DNA from: Gammaproteobacteria bacterium
Lineage (GTDB): Bacteria > Pseudomonadota > Gammaproteobacteria > SG8-11
DNA length: 64,000 bases
Assembly (NCBI GenBank): GCA_024641505.1
Contig: JAHECY010000002.1
Span: 58,071 to 122,070, forward strand
Direction of reading: 5' to 3'
Shown piece by piece: positions 55,439-64,000 of the stretch (the stretch's first letter is position 1; every line of letters begins with the position of its first letter). The notes under the pieces were generated by a model. That model searched no databases, was not told the origin of the DNA, and saw only the letters and a program-made list of their open reading frames with translations. Made by a program: the position numbers and the translations under genes.

Positions 55439-57103
55439 TCACACCTCGCTGGTGGCGAAGCGCATATCCTTATTAATGCCGTAACGATTGATTTTTTCGA
55501 TCAAGGTGCGTCGCGCGATGCCTAATTCACCCGCAGCACGCGTCTGATTACCGTGGCACGCCGCTAACTTGCTTTGAATCAAAGTGGACTCATAGGCTTC
55601 TACCGCCTCGCGCAAATTACCCGGCAACAACGGTTCCCGTCCGGTTACAACGCTGGTACTGATGCTGCTGCGCAGATCCAAAAGGTGCTCGGGCAAATGC
55701 TCGGGCAGAATGTGTCCGCCCGGTTCACATAAAATGACGCAACGTTCAACAATATTACGCAACTCACGGATATTGCCGGGATAGTCATAGCGCATCAGTA
55801 ATTCCAGCACCACCGGCGCAAGCCCAGCGGTGGATTTACGATAGTGAGCGATGAAATGCTGAACATAATGCTGTAGCAACGCCGGCAAATCGTCGCGGCG
55901 TTCACGCAACGGAGGTAAAGGTATGGGAAATACGCTGAGCCGGTAGTACAAATCCTCACGAAATGCGCCATCTGTTATCTTGCGCTGGAGATCGCAATGA
56001 GTGGCGGCGACAACGCGGATGTCCACTTGCTTGTCGTCCAAGCCCCCGAGCGGACGTATAGTACGTTCCTGGAGCACCCGCAACAGCTTCGCCTGCAAGG
56101 CTAAGGGCATGTCACCAATCTCGTCCAAAAATAACGTGCCATGATGCGCCTGCTCTATTAATCCTTTCTTATCGGCGTTTGCGCCGCTGAACGCACCTTT
56201 CTTGTAGCCGAACAATTCGCTTTCCAGAAGATTTTCTGGAAGCGCCGCGCAATTCTGCACCACTAAAGGGTATTTGCCACGGGCGCTATGGTAATGCAAC
56301 GCCTGGGCGATCAGTTCCTTGCCAGTACCAGTTTCCCCATGAATTAATACGGTTGCGTCGGCATCGATGATTTTTTCAAGTAAACCAAACACTTTTTGCA
56401 TGGCAGCGCTGACGCCGATAATTGCTGAAAAATCATAACGACCACTGAGACTGGTGCGCAAGCTCGTATTTTCGGATATCAAGCGACGGTTTGCCTGATC
56501 CAGGACGCTGATCAAATGACGATTTTCTTCCAATAAGTGTACGTTACTGATGGCTACTGCCGCCTGACAAGCGAAAGCCTCAATGATACCCTGCAGGTGA
56601 TCGGGCGGCACAACGGTAATGTCGGACTGTGGATCGCGCATATTGATTAATACCAGCATGCCCACGGTAATCCCCTCATGATTGCGCAACGGCAGTACTG
56701 CCAGAGAGCGTGAACGATAATTGGTCTCTCGGTCGTGGCGCACCAGATCCTGAAAGTCGAAGGTGGAATAATCGTCTATATTCGCCATGTATCGGCTGGT
56801 TCCGGCAAATGCCCCATAGGCCAGGTAATGGCGCATATTGCGTTCCTGGTTCTGGTATAAAGGCACGGGTGAAAACTTGTGACTTCGCCCCTCCAACCCC
56901 TGCCGTTGATAAAGCTCAAGATGCAGGTGGCGCTTGGCCTGATCGAGAAGATACACCATACCGATATCCGCACAGGTCAAGGTTCGCGCCGACGACACTA
57001 TATCGTGCAACAACTCATTGAGGTTCTTTTTACTGGCCAGCGCTGTAGCGATACTGATAAACTCCGCTACCGTCCCCGGCGGATCATTAAGCTTCATGCT
57101 CAT
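55439..57103 (-). CDS. Sigma-54-dependent activator with GAF domain (VasH-like)
   Basis: Enhancer-binding protein of about 554 residues from the ATG at 57103 (AGGAG upstream; frame extends to 57199). An N-terminal GAF sensor domain (about 15-195) precedes the AAA+ domain with Walker A GETGTGKE, the sigma-54 contact loop GAFSGA (Ser in place of the usual Thr), Walker B FLDEIGDM, and an arginine-finger region. The C-terminal Fis-type HTH (NQTRAAGELGIARRTLIEKINRYGI) binds DNA. Its place inside a type VI cluster matches VasH-type regulators that switch on hcp and tss genes. Confidence 0.93.
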   Translation of the reverse strand: MSMKLNDPPGTVAEFISIATALASKKNLNELLHDIVSSARTLTCADIGMVYLLDQAKRHLHLELYQRQGLEGRSHKFSPVPLYQNQERNMRHYLAYGAFAGTSRYMANIDDYSTFDFQDLVRHDRETNYRSRSLAVLPLRNHEGITVGMLVLINMRDPQSDITVVPPDHLQGIIEAFACQAAVAISNVHLLEENRHLISVLDQANRRLISENTSLRTSLSGRYDFSAIIGVSAAMQKVFGLLEKIIDADATVLIHGETGTGKELIAQALHYHSARGKYPLVVQNCAALPENLLESELFGYKKGAFSGANADKKGLIEQAHHGTLFLDEIGDMPLALQAKLLRVLQERTIRPLGGLDDKQVDIRVVAATHCDLQRKITDGAFREDLYYRLSVFPIPLPPLRERRDDLPALLQHYVQHFIAHYRKSTAGLAPVVLELLMRYDYPGNIRELRNIVERCVILCEPGGHILPEHLPEHLLDLRSSISTSVVTGREPLLPGNLREAVEAYESTLIQSKLAACHGNQTRAAGELGIARRTLIEKINRYGINKDMRFATSEV

Positions 57104-57128
57104 CCCACCTACTCCTGGAAACCATAAT

Positions 57129-57410
57129 CTAAGTCTCCTGCAGCGTCCATTGATATATATGTTCCGACATTGCCACCCGGCCGATGCCTTCAGACACATT
57201 CATGTACATTTTCGACAGCATGTTGATTAGTTCTAAATCATCAACATCACGCTGTTCCGTATCCCTGTACACACTGTATAAGTCAATATCGTCTACCAAT
57301 GTGCCATCGTAATTCAACGCGATCTCCCACTCGTTCAACAGACAGTCCGCAAGTTGATTGAACCTGATGGCGTCGTTATACGTAGTATTCTGCGTACTCA
57401 TTCGTGACAT
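57129..57410 (-). CDS. Small acidic protein of unknown function in type VI cluster
   Basis: A 93-residue protein without a recognised family: no signal peptide, predicted helical, acidic, with DDLELINMLSKMYMNVSEGI and a C-terminal EHIYQWTLQE. It lies 25 bp before the sigma-54 activator start and 96 bp after tssG, so it is probably part of the operon. It could be a regulator, chaperone or immunity-type protein. No strong ribosome site is seen at its ATG (57410). Confidence 0.6.
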   Translation of the reverse strand: MSRMSTQNTTYNDAIRFNQLADCLLNEWEIALNYDGTLVDDIDLYSVYRDTEQRDVDDLELINMLSKMYMNVSEGIGRVAMSEHIYQWTLQET

Positions 57411-57506
57411 AATTGCGCGTCATGTCTGCCACATGTCTCCTGTATATTGGGTGTGTGCTACTCCATGTGCTGCAACGATGGATTAATATTGTTATCAATC
57501 ATTGCG

Positions 57507-58499
57507 TCATGCTCTTAGGTTTCGATCCCGAAGTCCCGGTTGCCCCAACCAAATGTTTTTCCCCAGTTCTTGCCGGCAGTCAGCCGCCAGCGTCATAGGT
57601 GATACCGCTTCTTGCCCCAGGTTTATACTGATATCAAACTGCAACGGCGTACGCAGCATCAATGTGATTAGCGCACGCAACGCACCATACTGTGGGCCGC
57701 CTGGTGAAAACTCCAGAAACTGCACGAGAGTCAAATCGCGCAAATGAACCAGAAACTTGCCAGTGATGTCCTGTACCCGTTGCCCAAGACTGAAATCCCC
57801 TGCCAAACGGCAATTAGCCTGGCCCAGTCTCGCCCTTTGTTCCGGAGCTATTTCAAGATAGGATGGCACCCATTCTTCAACATAAATATCATGTAAATTG
57901 AAGTAAGCTTTGAGCACACCAGTTAGTGCGCCGGCTGAAGGATTGGCAAGCGTGAACATGCCGAGCACATTCAATAAGCGTTGCCAATCTATAATGTCCA
58001 GATTACTGCGCGACACGGACAATCCACCCAGGCTATACATCCGTTGCGACAACAAATCCATCGCGTCGTATTGAAATTGCACAAAATATCGATATTTTTG
58101 CCAAGCTTCATAATACAAACTGACCAAGCGGTGATTAAATAAATCCAGGAAATGCCGTGATGGTGCATCTTCGCCTTCATAAAGGATTTCCTCCGAGTAA
58201 TGATCGGGCAAGGGGGAAGCTGTACCATACAAGCTTAAAAAATTCACCGCCATACGCCATTCCGGCAATGCGTCTACTTCCTCTCTCGCTACCGATTCTA
58301 TGTCGCATTTCGCATATGACATACGTGGATTCCCAGTGAAAAGTATCTTTTCATCTGATACTTTCATAGAAACACATGAATCTTTTCGGGACTCTGTTTG
58401 TCGTAAAATGCGCACAGCTTGCCAAAAACAATAACGTTGTGGATGACGGCGCAAACTATTGATCAGCCAATGTTCCGACTGCCTGGCATCATCGGCCAT
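57507..58499 (-). CDS. tssG: Type VI baseplate subunit TssG
   Basis: Baseplate component (ImpH/VasB family), 330 residues. The N-terminal LRRHPQRYCFWQAVRILR helix, FLSLYGTASPLPDHYSEE and the C-terminal LIRALITLMLRT-like and ELGKNIWLGQ regions are family features. Its ATG has GGGAGGG 8 nt upstream and lies inside the tssF gene (overlap 37 bp), the usual coupled arrangement. It binds TssF and TssK. Confidence 0.94.
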   Translation of the reverse strand: MADDARQSEHWLINSLRRHPQRYCFWQAVRILRQTESRKDSCVSMKVSDEKILFTGNPRMSYAKCDIESVAREEVDALPEWRMAVNFLSLYGTASPLPDHYSEEILYEGEDAPSRHFLDLFNHRLVSLYYEAWQKYRYFVQFQYDAMDLLSQRMYSLGGLSVSRSNLDIIDWQRLLNVLGMFTLANPSAGALTGVLKAYFNLHDIYVEEWVPSYLEIAPEQRARLGQANCRLAGDFSLGQRVQDITGKFLVHLRDLTLVQFLEFSPGGPQYGALRALITLMLRTPLQFDISINLGQEAVSPMTLAADCRQELGKNIWLGQPGLRDRNLRA

Positions 58500-60217
58500 T
58501 GATACATCCCTCCCTTGTCCAGGTCTTCGACCACCAATTCGGTGAAACTATTTAGTCCCGAAATCTCGGTTAAAAACCGCTGTAGAACACTGTAAAACAA
58601 GTACATCTCCCCTTCTGAACCATAGCTTTGACCGCTCAAATTGAAATGTACTCGATTGCCACGTACCGGTAACCCTCTTAGCAATCGAGTGACTGTATTC
58701 ACTTGCAACGTAATCATTGCCTTCATCTTCAATTCATGCTCTCGTGCTACCTGCTTATTATAATGCGCACGATAATTGTATGAAGTCAGTAAATTTCGCA
58801 ACGCCGAAATCGATAAATTAGTGGTGTAATTCGCCGCTAGATTTTCGATCAGTTGCCAGTGTGAATTCGTTTCTCGCGGTGGCAACATCCCGGGCGTTGG
58901 CGCCAATAGATTATGAAAACTCGCGAATTCCGGACTACTGCCCGTTGCATGAGCAATATCGCCAACTTGCAAATGTTGAGGTAGGCTTCCATTAGTACAC
59001 ATTAATTCCATGGTCACAGTTACTGGTTGCACTAATTGACACACAGGACCGGAAAATGTAATGAACGCCGTCTCTGCATCGCCAACGACGTCGGGTTTGA
59101 ACCGCATTCTGAACAAATTGCGATCACCTTCGGCCAGTTTCCCCAGCCAGGGTTCCGCCAAGAACTGCTGAAATCGATAACGTTGCCTGCCACCATAGTC
59201 GAATCCGTGTATTTCACTTATCGAATACACTTGGTAGTGTGATCTTTTTGTACTTGCAGCATAAACCGGATACTCTACCTTTGTATGATCCAATTGCAAT
59301 GGTTCGGCATTCATGGGAAAGACATTTACAGCTGGTACGCAATGCAAGCGCAAGGCGATATTGTCAACCCGTACCACTTTAGGCAACGGGCGATTAAATC
59401 TCAGCTGCAACCAATAGCTGCGAGCCGGAGTCAAATTGGACCAACGCTCCAGTCCACACACATCGAAAAAGAGAAATTTTTGTGGCAGGCTATAATACTC
59501 ACGAATCAGACGATGTCCTGGATATGCCGCCCGTCCATCTTTTATCAGTGCGTCTTTGGCATCGAATCCCGCGGGAACGATCGATTTACTTCCCAGGTTA
59601 ATGGCACCAGAACCAGGGTCAGGAGCCATATGGATACCGGCGTCTTCCAGGAAATTAAGTAAATAGTAGTAAAGCGTGCAACTGGATGCATTGTCGCCGT
59701 CTATGTAAAACCTGATGCTTCGATCTGGTAGCTGCGTATTACCTTCGCTGTCATGGGTATCCAAACGAATCCACAATAGTTCGCCGATGCCCGACGTTTC
59801 ACGCTGGATAGCGCCTACCTCTATTGGATATACAACCAAGTCCGAGCAAGTCAAGAACCGGCAGCGCGTTCCGGCAACAGGTATTGATTCCAACGCCACC
59901 CCTGCGGGAATAATCTTCATGCCTGATAGGGCATGCATTAACGGCCGAAACTTCACAATCGTAAATGCTGGTTGCTGCCGCAATAAATCCGGCCACAATA
60001 TATCATGAAGTTCATGAGTAAGTTCAGGTAGCTCGTCTTCAAGCTTTTGGCGTATACGTGCCGTCAGAAATGAAAACCCTTCCAATAATCGCTCTACATC
60101 AGGGTCCTGACCAGGCTGCGACAAATATGGAGCCAATTTCGGGTAGGCCAGCGAGAATTTCTTCCCCATATCTCGCAAGTAGTTCAGCTCTTCTTGATAA
60201 TATTTGTTAATACCCAT
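58463..60217 (-). CDS. tssF: Type VI baseplate subunit TssF
   Basis: ImpG/VasA family baseplate protein, 584 residues. The start MGINKYYQEELNYLRDMG and the PDVERLLEGFSFLTARI motif are diagnostic. A large central beta region and the C-terminal FTELVVEDLDKGGMYQWP complete the family pattern. AAGGAG lies 7 nt upstream of the ATG. It overlaps tssG by 37 bp and follows tssE by 3 bp. Confidence 0.95.
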   Translation of the reverse strand: MGINKYYQEELNYLRDMGKKFSLAYPKLAPYLSQPGQDPDVERLLEGFSFLTARIRQKLEDELPELTHELHDILWPDLLRQQPAFTIVKFRPLMHALSGMKIIPAGVALESIPVAGTRCRFLTCSDLVVYPIEVGAIQRETSGIGELLWIRLDTHDSEGNTQLPDRSIRFYIDGDNASSCTLYYYLLNFLEDAGIHMAPDPGSGAINLGSKSIVPAGFDAKDALIKDGRAAYPGHRLIREYYSLPQKFLFFDVCGLERWSNLTPARSYWLQLRFNRPLPKVVRVDNIALRLHCVPAVNVFPMNAEPLQLDHTKVEYPVYAASTKRSHYQVYSISEIHGFDYGGRQRYRFQQFLAEPWLGKLAEGDRNLFRMRFKPDVVGDAETAFITFSGPVCQLVQPVTVTMELMCTNGSLPQHLQVGDIAHATGSSPEFASFHNLLAPTPGMLPPRETNSHWQLIENLAANYTTNLSISALRNLLTSYNYRAHYNKQVAREHELKMKAMITLQVNTVTRLLRGLPVRGNRVHFNLSGQSYGSEGEMYLFYSVLQRFLTEISGLNSFTELVVEDLDKGGMYQWPMMPGSRNIG

Positions 60218-60220
60218 TCC

Positions 60221-60649
60221 TCAACTCCTTACCAACGCCTTACCATCGGCTTCCAGTATGGTTTCAAACCAAACCGCCATTGACGGATGGCGTTGGCTGA
60301 GATGTGCTGTGATATCAAATTTAAAACAAGCCGCTACGCCCGCGTTTTCCGCGACCGGAACCACGCATACATCGCGTAAACGCGGCTCGTACTCCTCGAT
60401 ACATTTTCGTATGGCTTGTGATATCTGAAGTACAGCATTCATGTGAGAATGTGTAATATCGTTGAAATCCGGTAATCCGTATTCAGGACAAATCAAAACA
60501 CTTCCATGTCTAACGTTTAATAACTTTTGTAAATGCTCAACTATTGAACCCCTGATTACCGTGCTTTCATCCTCCGGGGAAATATCTGAGTGCAATGCAC
60601 CTGATCGCATACGTTGCAGGATACTGGGACCGATATGCGCATTTTTCAT
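60221..60649 (-). CDS. tssE: Type VI baseplate subunit TssE (gp25-like)
   Basis: Phage T4 gp25-like baseplate protein with lysozyme-related fold, 142 residues from the ATG at 60649 (an upstream in-frame ATG at 60676 would add nine residues). Features: IGPSILQRM at the start, VIRGSIVEHLQKLLNVRHGS, CPEYGLPDFNDI, and EPRLRDVCVV, the EPR motif that contacts the sheath. Lies between tssC and tssF with short gaps. Confidence 0.93.
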   Translation of the reverse strand: MKNAHIGPSILQRMRSGALHSDISPEDESTVIRGSIVEHLQKLLNVRHGSVLICPEYGLPDFNDITHSHMNAVLQISQAIRKCIEEYEPRLRDVCVVPVAENAGVAACFKFDITAHLSQRHPSMAVWFETILEADGKALVRS

Positions 60650-60687
60650 CCTAAGTGTCCTTTGCCTGATTGGCACGCCATGGTTCG

Positions 60688-62175
60688 CTACTGAGTGTCC
60701 AATTTTCCCCTCAATGTCAAGGTGAAATTGGCTCCCATGTATTTAAAATGTGGAACCACGCTTAGATCCACGGCGTACCAACCCGGATCTCCAGGTACAT
60801 CGGACACGCGAACATCGGCAGCACGCAATGGCCTTCTACTGCGCACGCTGGAAGGCGGATTTTCCTGGTCCGAAACATACTGGCGTAACCAGGTATTCAA
60901 CTCTCTCTGCAAATCTCCCTTGTTTTTCCAACTGCCGATTTGTTCCCTTTGCAATACTTTTATATAGTGTGCTAAACGCGTAATGATGAACAAATAGGGT
61001 AGTTGTGTTCCAAGTTTGTAATTTGTAGTTTCTTCACGACCTTGCTCATTATTGGTGTATTGTCGTGGTTTTTGAATGGAGTTTGCAGAAAAAAATGCGG
61101 CGTTGTCCGCTCCCTTACGCATGGTAAGTGCGATAAACCCTTGTTCAGCGAGCTCGAATTCTTTCCGGTCTGAAATCAATGCTTCCGTCGGGATCTTCGC
61201 CTGCGCATTACCCATGGCCGCGAAATAATGTACCGGTAAATCCTCCACCGCACCGCCATTCTGCGGTCCGACGATATTTGGGCACCAGCGGTAGCGCGCG
61301 AAACTATCGGTCAGTCGTGTCGCAAACGCAAACGCCGCGTTACCCCAAAGATAATGCTCATGATCTTCTGTGGCGTTTTCATCATAATCAAATCCTCGCG
61401 CGGGATTCTCCTGACTGCTGTACGGAGCCCTAAGTAAAAAGCGTGGTAAAGTGAGTCCGATATACCGCGCATCTTCGCTTTCACGGAATGCGTGCCACTT
61501 CGCATAGCGCGGACTATCAAATATGGCATTCATATCCTTGATACCGGGGATATCCTCGTATGAAACCTGTCCAAAATATTCCGGCCCGGCAGCCGCGATA
61601 AAGGGTGCATGCGCCATTGCTGCGACACCCGCAATATTCCGAAGCAATATTATATCTTGTTGTCCAGGGCCGAAGGTGTAGTTGCCAATGATTGCACCCA
61701 CGGGTTTTCCACCAAATTGCCCATATTCCGAACTGTACACATGTTTATAAAAACCAGACAAGGTAACTTCCGGATTGTCAATAAAATCATCGATCAACTG
61801 CTCCTTATTAACATTCAGAATAGTTATTTCGATATTTTCTCGTGAATTTGTGCGATCGACCAGCAACTTTAGTCCCCGCCATGCAGACTCCAATGCCTGA
61901 AATTCATGGTGATGCAGTATTTCATCAAGCTGCCCGCCAATTTTACGGTCGATCTCCGCGATCACTCTATCGATCAGGGATTTTTCGATGCGTTCCTGGC
62001 ATTTTGAATTCGTAATTATTTCCGACAAAAATACTTCTATACCCTTGCGGGCGAGATCATAGGATTCATCCGCTGGTTGAATACGAGACTCCAGCATTAT
62101 CTGCTCCAGCAAAGGTCCGGATGATAGCAATGATTTTTCCACGGAAGGAACTTTCTGATGATCCATTTGTGTCAT
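60688..62175 (-). CDS. tssC: Type VI sheath large subunit TssC (VipB)
   Basis: Large subunit of the contractile sheath, 495 residues from the ATG at 62175 (AAGGAG 8 nt upstream; open frame to 62247). Diagnostic segments include FQALESAWRGLKLLVDRT, EYGQFGGKPVGAIIGNYTF, WNAFRESEDARYIGLTLPRFL-like text (WHAFRESEDARY), and the C-terminal KYMGANFTLTLRGKLD. It pairs with TssB, encoded immediately upstream. Confidence 0.96.
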   Translation of the reverse strand: MTQMDHQKVPSVEKSLLSSGPLLEQIMLESRIQPADESYDLARKGIEVFLSEIITNSKCQERIEKSLIDRVIAEIDRKIGGQLDEILHHHEFQALESAWRGLKLLVDRTNSRENIEITILNVNKEQLIDDFIDNPEVTLSGFYKHVYSSEYGQFGGKPVGAIIGNYTFGPGQQDIILLRNIAGVAAMAHAPFIAAAGPEYFGQVSYEDIPGIKDMNAIFDSPRYAKWHAFRESEDARYIGLTLPRFLLRAPYSSQENPARGFDYDENATEDHEHYLWGNAAFAFATRLTDSFARYRWCPNIVGPQNGGAVEDLPVHYFAAMGNAQAKIPTEALISDRKEFELAEQGFIALTMRKGADNAAFFSANSIQKPRQYTNNEQGREETTNYKLGTQLPYLFIITRLAHYIKVLQREQIGSWKNKGDLQRELNTWLRQYVSDQENPPSSVRSRRPLRAADVRVSDVPGDPGWYAVDLSVVPHFKYMGANFTLTLRGKLDTQ

Positions 62176-62243
62176 ATAGTTACTCCTTGCAGTTCTTAGC
62201 CAACAGTAATGACAAATTCGCAGATTAATATAAACACCCGCTA

Positions 62244-62744
62244 TCACCGGTAATCATTGTTGCCTTCTGTTTTCAATTCGTTAATGATACGTTCACGTGT
62301 ATCCACGTCGTCGATCATTGACTGTAAAGTTTTGCGAAAAGTCGGCACATTCCCCATGGGTCCCTTCAAAGCGGTAAGCGCCGCCCGCAAATCCATGAGT
62401 TTCTGTAATTCCGGCACTTGCTTCACAATCTGATCAGGCGTGAAATCTTTCAACTCGGAAATTTTAAGATGTACCGGCAGATCCTGTAACTCATCAGTTA
62501 CTATGACATTTTTCACGCATATCGAAACATGTACATCTTGCGCAGCCAATACATCGTCATAATTGATTTTCGTTACTGAAACCATAGACCGATCTTCGAC
62601 CGGAACATCGTGCTCCCTACCGGTAAAATCGCCGATTACTAGTATTTTCAACGGCAGCTCGACTTCTTCCATTTCCGAACCCGCAGACGGTCGATATACG
62701 ATATTGATTCTTTCCTTGGGTGCTATAGTGGTGTCTCTCGTCAT
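62244..62744 (-). CDS. tssB: Type VI sheath small subunit TssB (VipA)
   Basis: Small sheath subunit, 166 residues. The N-terminal RINIVYRPSAGSEMEEVELPLKILVIGDF segment and the C-terminal TFRKTLQSMIDD helix are standard. The ATG at 62744 is chosen because AAGGAG sits 7 nt upstream; an ATG at 62750 is only 1 nt from that site. About 68 bp of leader separates it from tssC's start codon. Forms heterodimers with TssC. Confidence 0.95.
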   Translation of the reverse strand: MTRDTTIAPKERINIVYRPSAGSEMEEVELPLKILVIGDFTGREHDVPVEDRSMVSVTKINYDDVLAAQDVHVSICVKNVIVTDELQDLPVHLKISELKDFTPDQIVKQVPELQKLMDLRAALTALKGPMGNVPTFRKTLQSMIDDVDTRERIINELKTEGNNDYR

Positions 62745-62802
62745 ATTCATGCTCCTTTTCCGTTGTTACCATCCTATGTACACGTCAGTGTTTTACGACG
62801 CG

Positions 62803-64000
62803 CTATACACTATTTCTACTTGCACCAGCATCACTACGCATAATCAGCATTATTGGATCGAAAGTGCTATGCCGGCGCCATATTTCATCTATTCTTACCC
62901 TGAATCCAACGACCTCATGCGGCTCATTGGCCGATATTCTCCTGTAAATCACCCCTAACATATCAGTGAAATCACGGTATAAATCTGGCTCCCAGTGCAT
63001 CAAGTCTCGCTCCCGAGCAGTACATTCCAGGGAATCCAGCAACAATATTGCTTCATCATATTTCTTTCTCAAGATACAGTAGTCGACCAATGATATGCAT
63101 AGCTGGAATCGCAAACGGCCGTTGTTAACCGACAATATCTGGTGTTGAATTCGTAGCAAATTCTCACGATTGGAACCGGGTTCATTAATTAACTGAAGAA
63201 TTTCTGACACCGCATTATTCTCCACATTTTCTGCACATATTATTTCATGCGAAATGATGGGTACTGCTTCACTCAGCCAATCCTTGGTATCATCACTAAA
63301 AAACGGCGTACCATTTGAAAACTTCATGCTGATCAACTCCGGGAAACGCGCCAACAATGATTTCGTTTCTGCGCGAATGACGTTTCGTGCCGTACTGTAT
63401 TCATCACCCAACGACTGCATTATCATACATAACTGGTACTGACCATCGAACCAGAATGGGTTACCTGCCAACACACTCTCCAGATAGTTAACCACCTCAG
63501 CGGAATTTTCATTTTTCAACGACAATATTTTTTGCGTAACACTTAAACCAGGCGAGTCCAGCAGCGTGATGTGGTTTTCATTAATGGGTAAACTGCGAAT
63601 GGGCAACCAGTTGGCGACACGGCTTAAATGATAATAGACAGGACTATGAATACATCGCTTCATATGGTATGCCGCCATCGTCCTCAGCGATTTCTGATGC
63701 TGCCTGATATTGGCATCGAGACTGTCCCCATCCTGTATGGCAATTTCCACTAGCAATTGAGTCTTGTCGTTATCTCCTGAATCCTTGTTTATAGTTTGCT
63801 TCACATCCGTTGTGGTGGCCGTGGTACGCATCGAATCTTCAATTTCGATCCGACGTGGAGCTCCAGATAGCGAATTTAATATAGTCCTAGTCTCCGTCAA
63901 TATTCCTGCCAAGTCTCCTGATATTTCCAAGACCGCAATACCCAAATAATCCAATTCATGCTTTAATTGACTCCAATGCTGAAAATCGTCGCCAACCTTG
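62803..64000 (-). CDS. tssA: Type VI protein TssA (VasJ-like), 5' partial
   Basis: The C-terminal 399 residues of a TssA family protein; the frame stays open to the right edge, so the N-terminus is outside the window. The C-terminal domain has RVANWLPIRSLP, LESVLAGNPFWFDGQYQLC, LGDEYSTARNVI and FSNGTPFFSDDTKDWL, the pattern of VasJ-type TssA proteins that cap or stabilise the growing sheath. The visible N-terminal part (ISGDLAGILTETRTIL) is less conserved. Upstream of tssB by about 58 bp. Confidence 0.82.
   Translation of the reverse strand, partial: KVGDDFQHWSQLKHELDYLGIAVLEISGDLAGILTETRTILNSLSGAPRRIEIEDSMRTTATTTDVKQTINKDSGDNDKTQLLVEIAIQDGDSLDANIRQHQKSLRTMAAYHMKRCIHSPVYYHLSRVANWLPIRSLPINENHITLLDSPGLSVTQKILSLKNENSAEVVNYLESVLAGNPFWFDGQYQLCMIMQSLGDEYSTARNVIRAETKSLLARFPELISMKFSNGTPFFSDDTKDWLSEAVPIISHEIICAENVENNAVSEILQLINEPGSNRENLLRIQHQILSVNNGRLRFQLCISLVDYCILRKKYDEAILLLDSLECTARERDLMHWEPDLYRDFTDMLGVIYRRISANEPHEVVGFRVRIDEIWRRHSTFDPIMLIMRSDAGASRNSV

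Noticed and set aside
1..64000. tRNA, rRNA, insertion sequences or attachment sites
   Set aside because: No tRNA T-arm with matching acceptor stem, no rRNA segment, no transposase or integrase frame and no flanking direct repeats of that type were seen.

Overview
The window looks like a chromosomal segment of a gammaproteobacterium. The type VI secretion genes, MsrPQ, SulP, Trk, LeuA and the Anbu cluster all fit that class. A TsdA-like cytochrome pair beside a SulP permease, a DsrC-like protein, rhodaneses and a very large multiheme cytochrome suggest a sediment or aquatic bacterium with sulfur and extracellular redox metabolism. I cannot name the genus. Base composition is even and about half GC. 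I see no insertion sequence, integrase, tRNA, rRNA or CRISPR array.

Layout: 1-10.8 kb holds the end of an RND pump, an orphan sensor kinase, a cupin, a DUF2288 protein, the periplasmic methionine sulfoxide repair pair MsrP/MsrQ, and a divergent four-gene operon: thioredoxin, DUF4266 lipoprotein, DUF3570 barrel, ApbE. The barrel carries a textbook ApbE flavinylation motif. 10.9-16.9 kb, all on the minus strand, holds an ArnT-like glycosyltransferase, a small barrel protein, and an overlapping SulP / diheme / monoheme cytochrome cluster.

17-26.4 kb is accessory-looking. It has a PhnD-like binding protein, the decayed tail of a second multiheme cytochrome, a secreted SGNH esterase with a nearly identical 475-bp internal duplication, and a 939-residue cytochrome with 38 predicted hemes in 46-residue units. 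26.4-36.8 kb holds TrkH/TrkA-like potassium uptake, an FHA protein with a membrane Ser/Thr kinase (typical type VI partners), a Cache-type sensor, and a DUF211 / VIT-like / P2-type ATPase cation module.

36.9-46.3 kb has small enzymes, two unusual lipoproteins, a DsrC homologue lacking both hallmark cysteines, leuA behind a leucine-rich leader and divergent from an Lrp-type regulator, and a tandem rhodanese. 46.5-51.1 kb is the Anbu peptidase cluster (VOC protein, alpha-E, circularly permuted ATP-grasp, Anbu), followed by gpmI. 53-64 kb is a type VI secretion cluster on the minus strand: tssA (cut by the window edge), tssB, tssC, tssE, tssF, tssG, a small protein, a sigma-54 activator, hcp, a barrel protein and a TPR lipoprotein. 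The membrane complex, ClpV and VgrG are not in the window and probably lie beyond its right edge.
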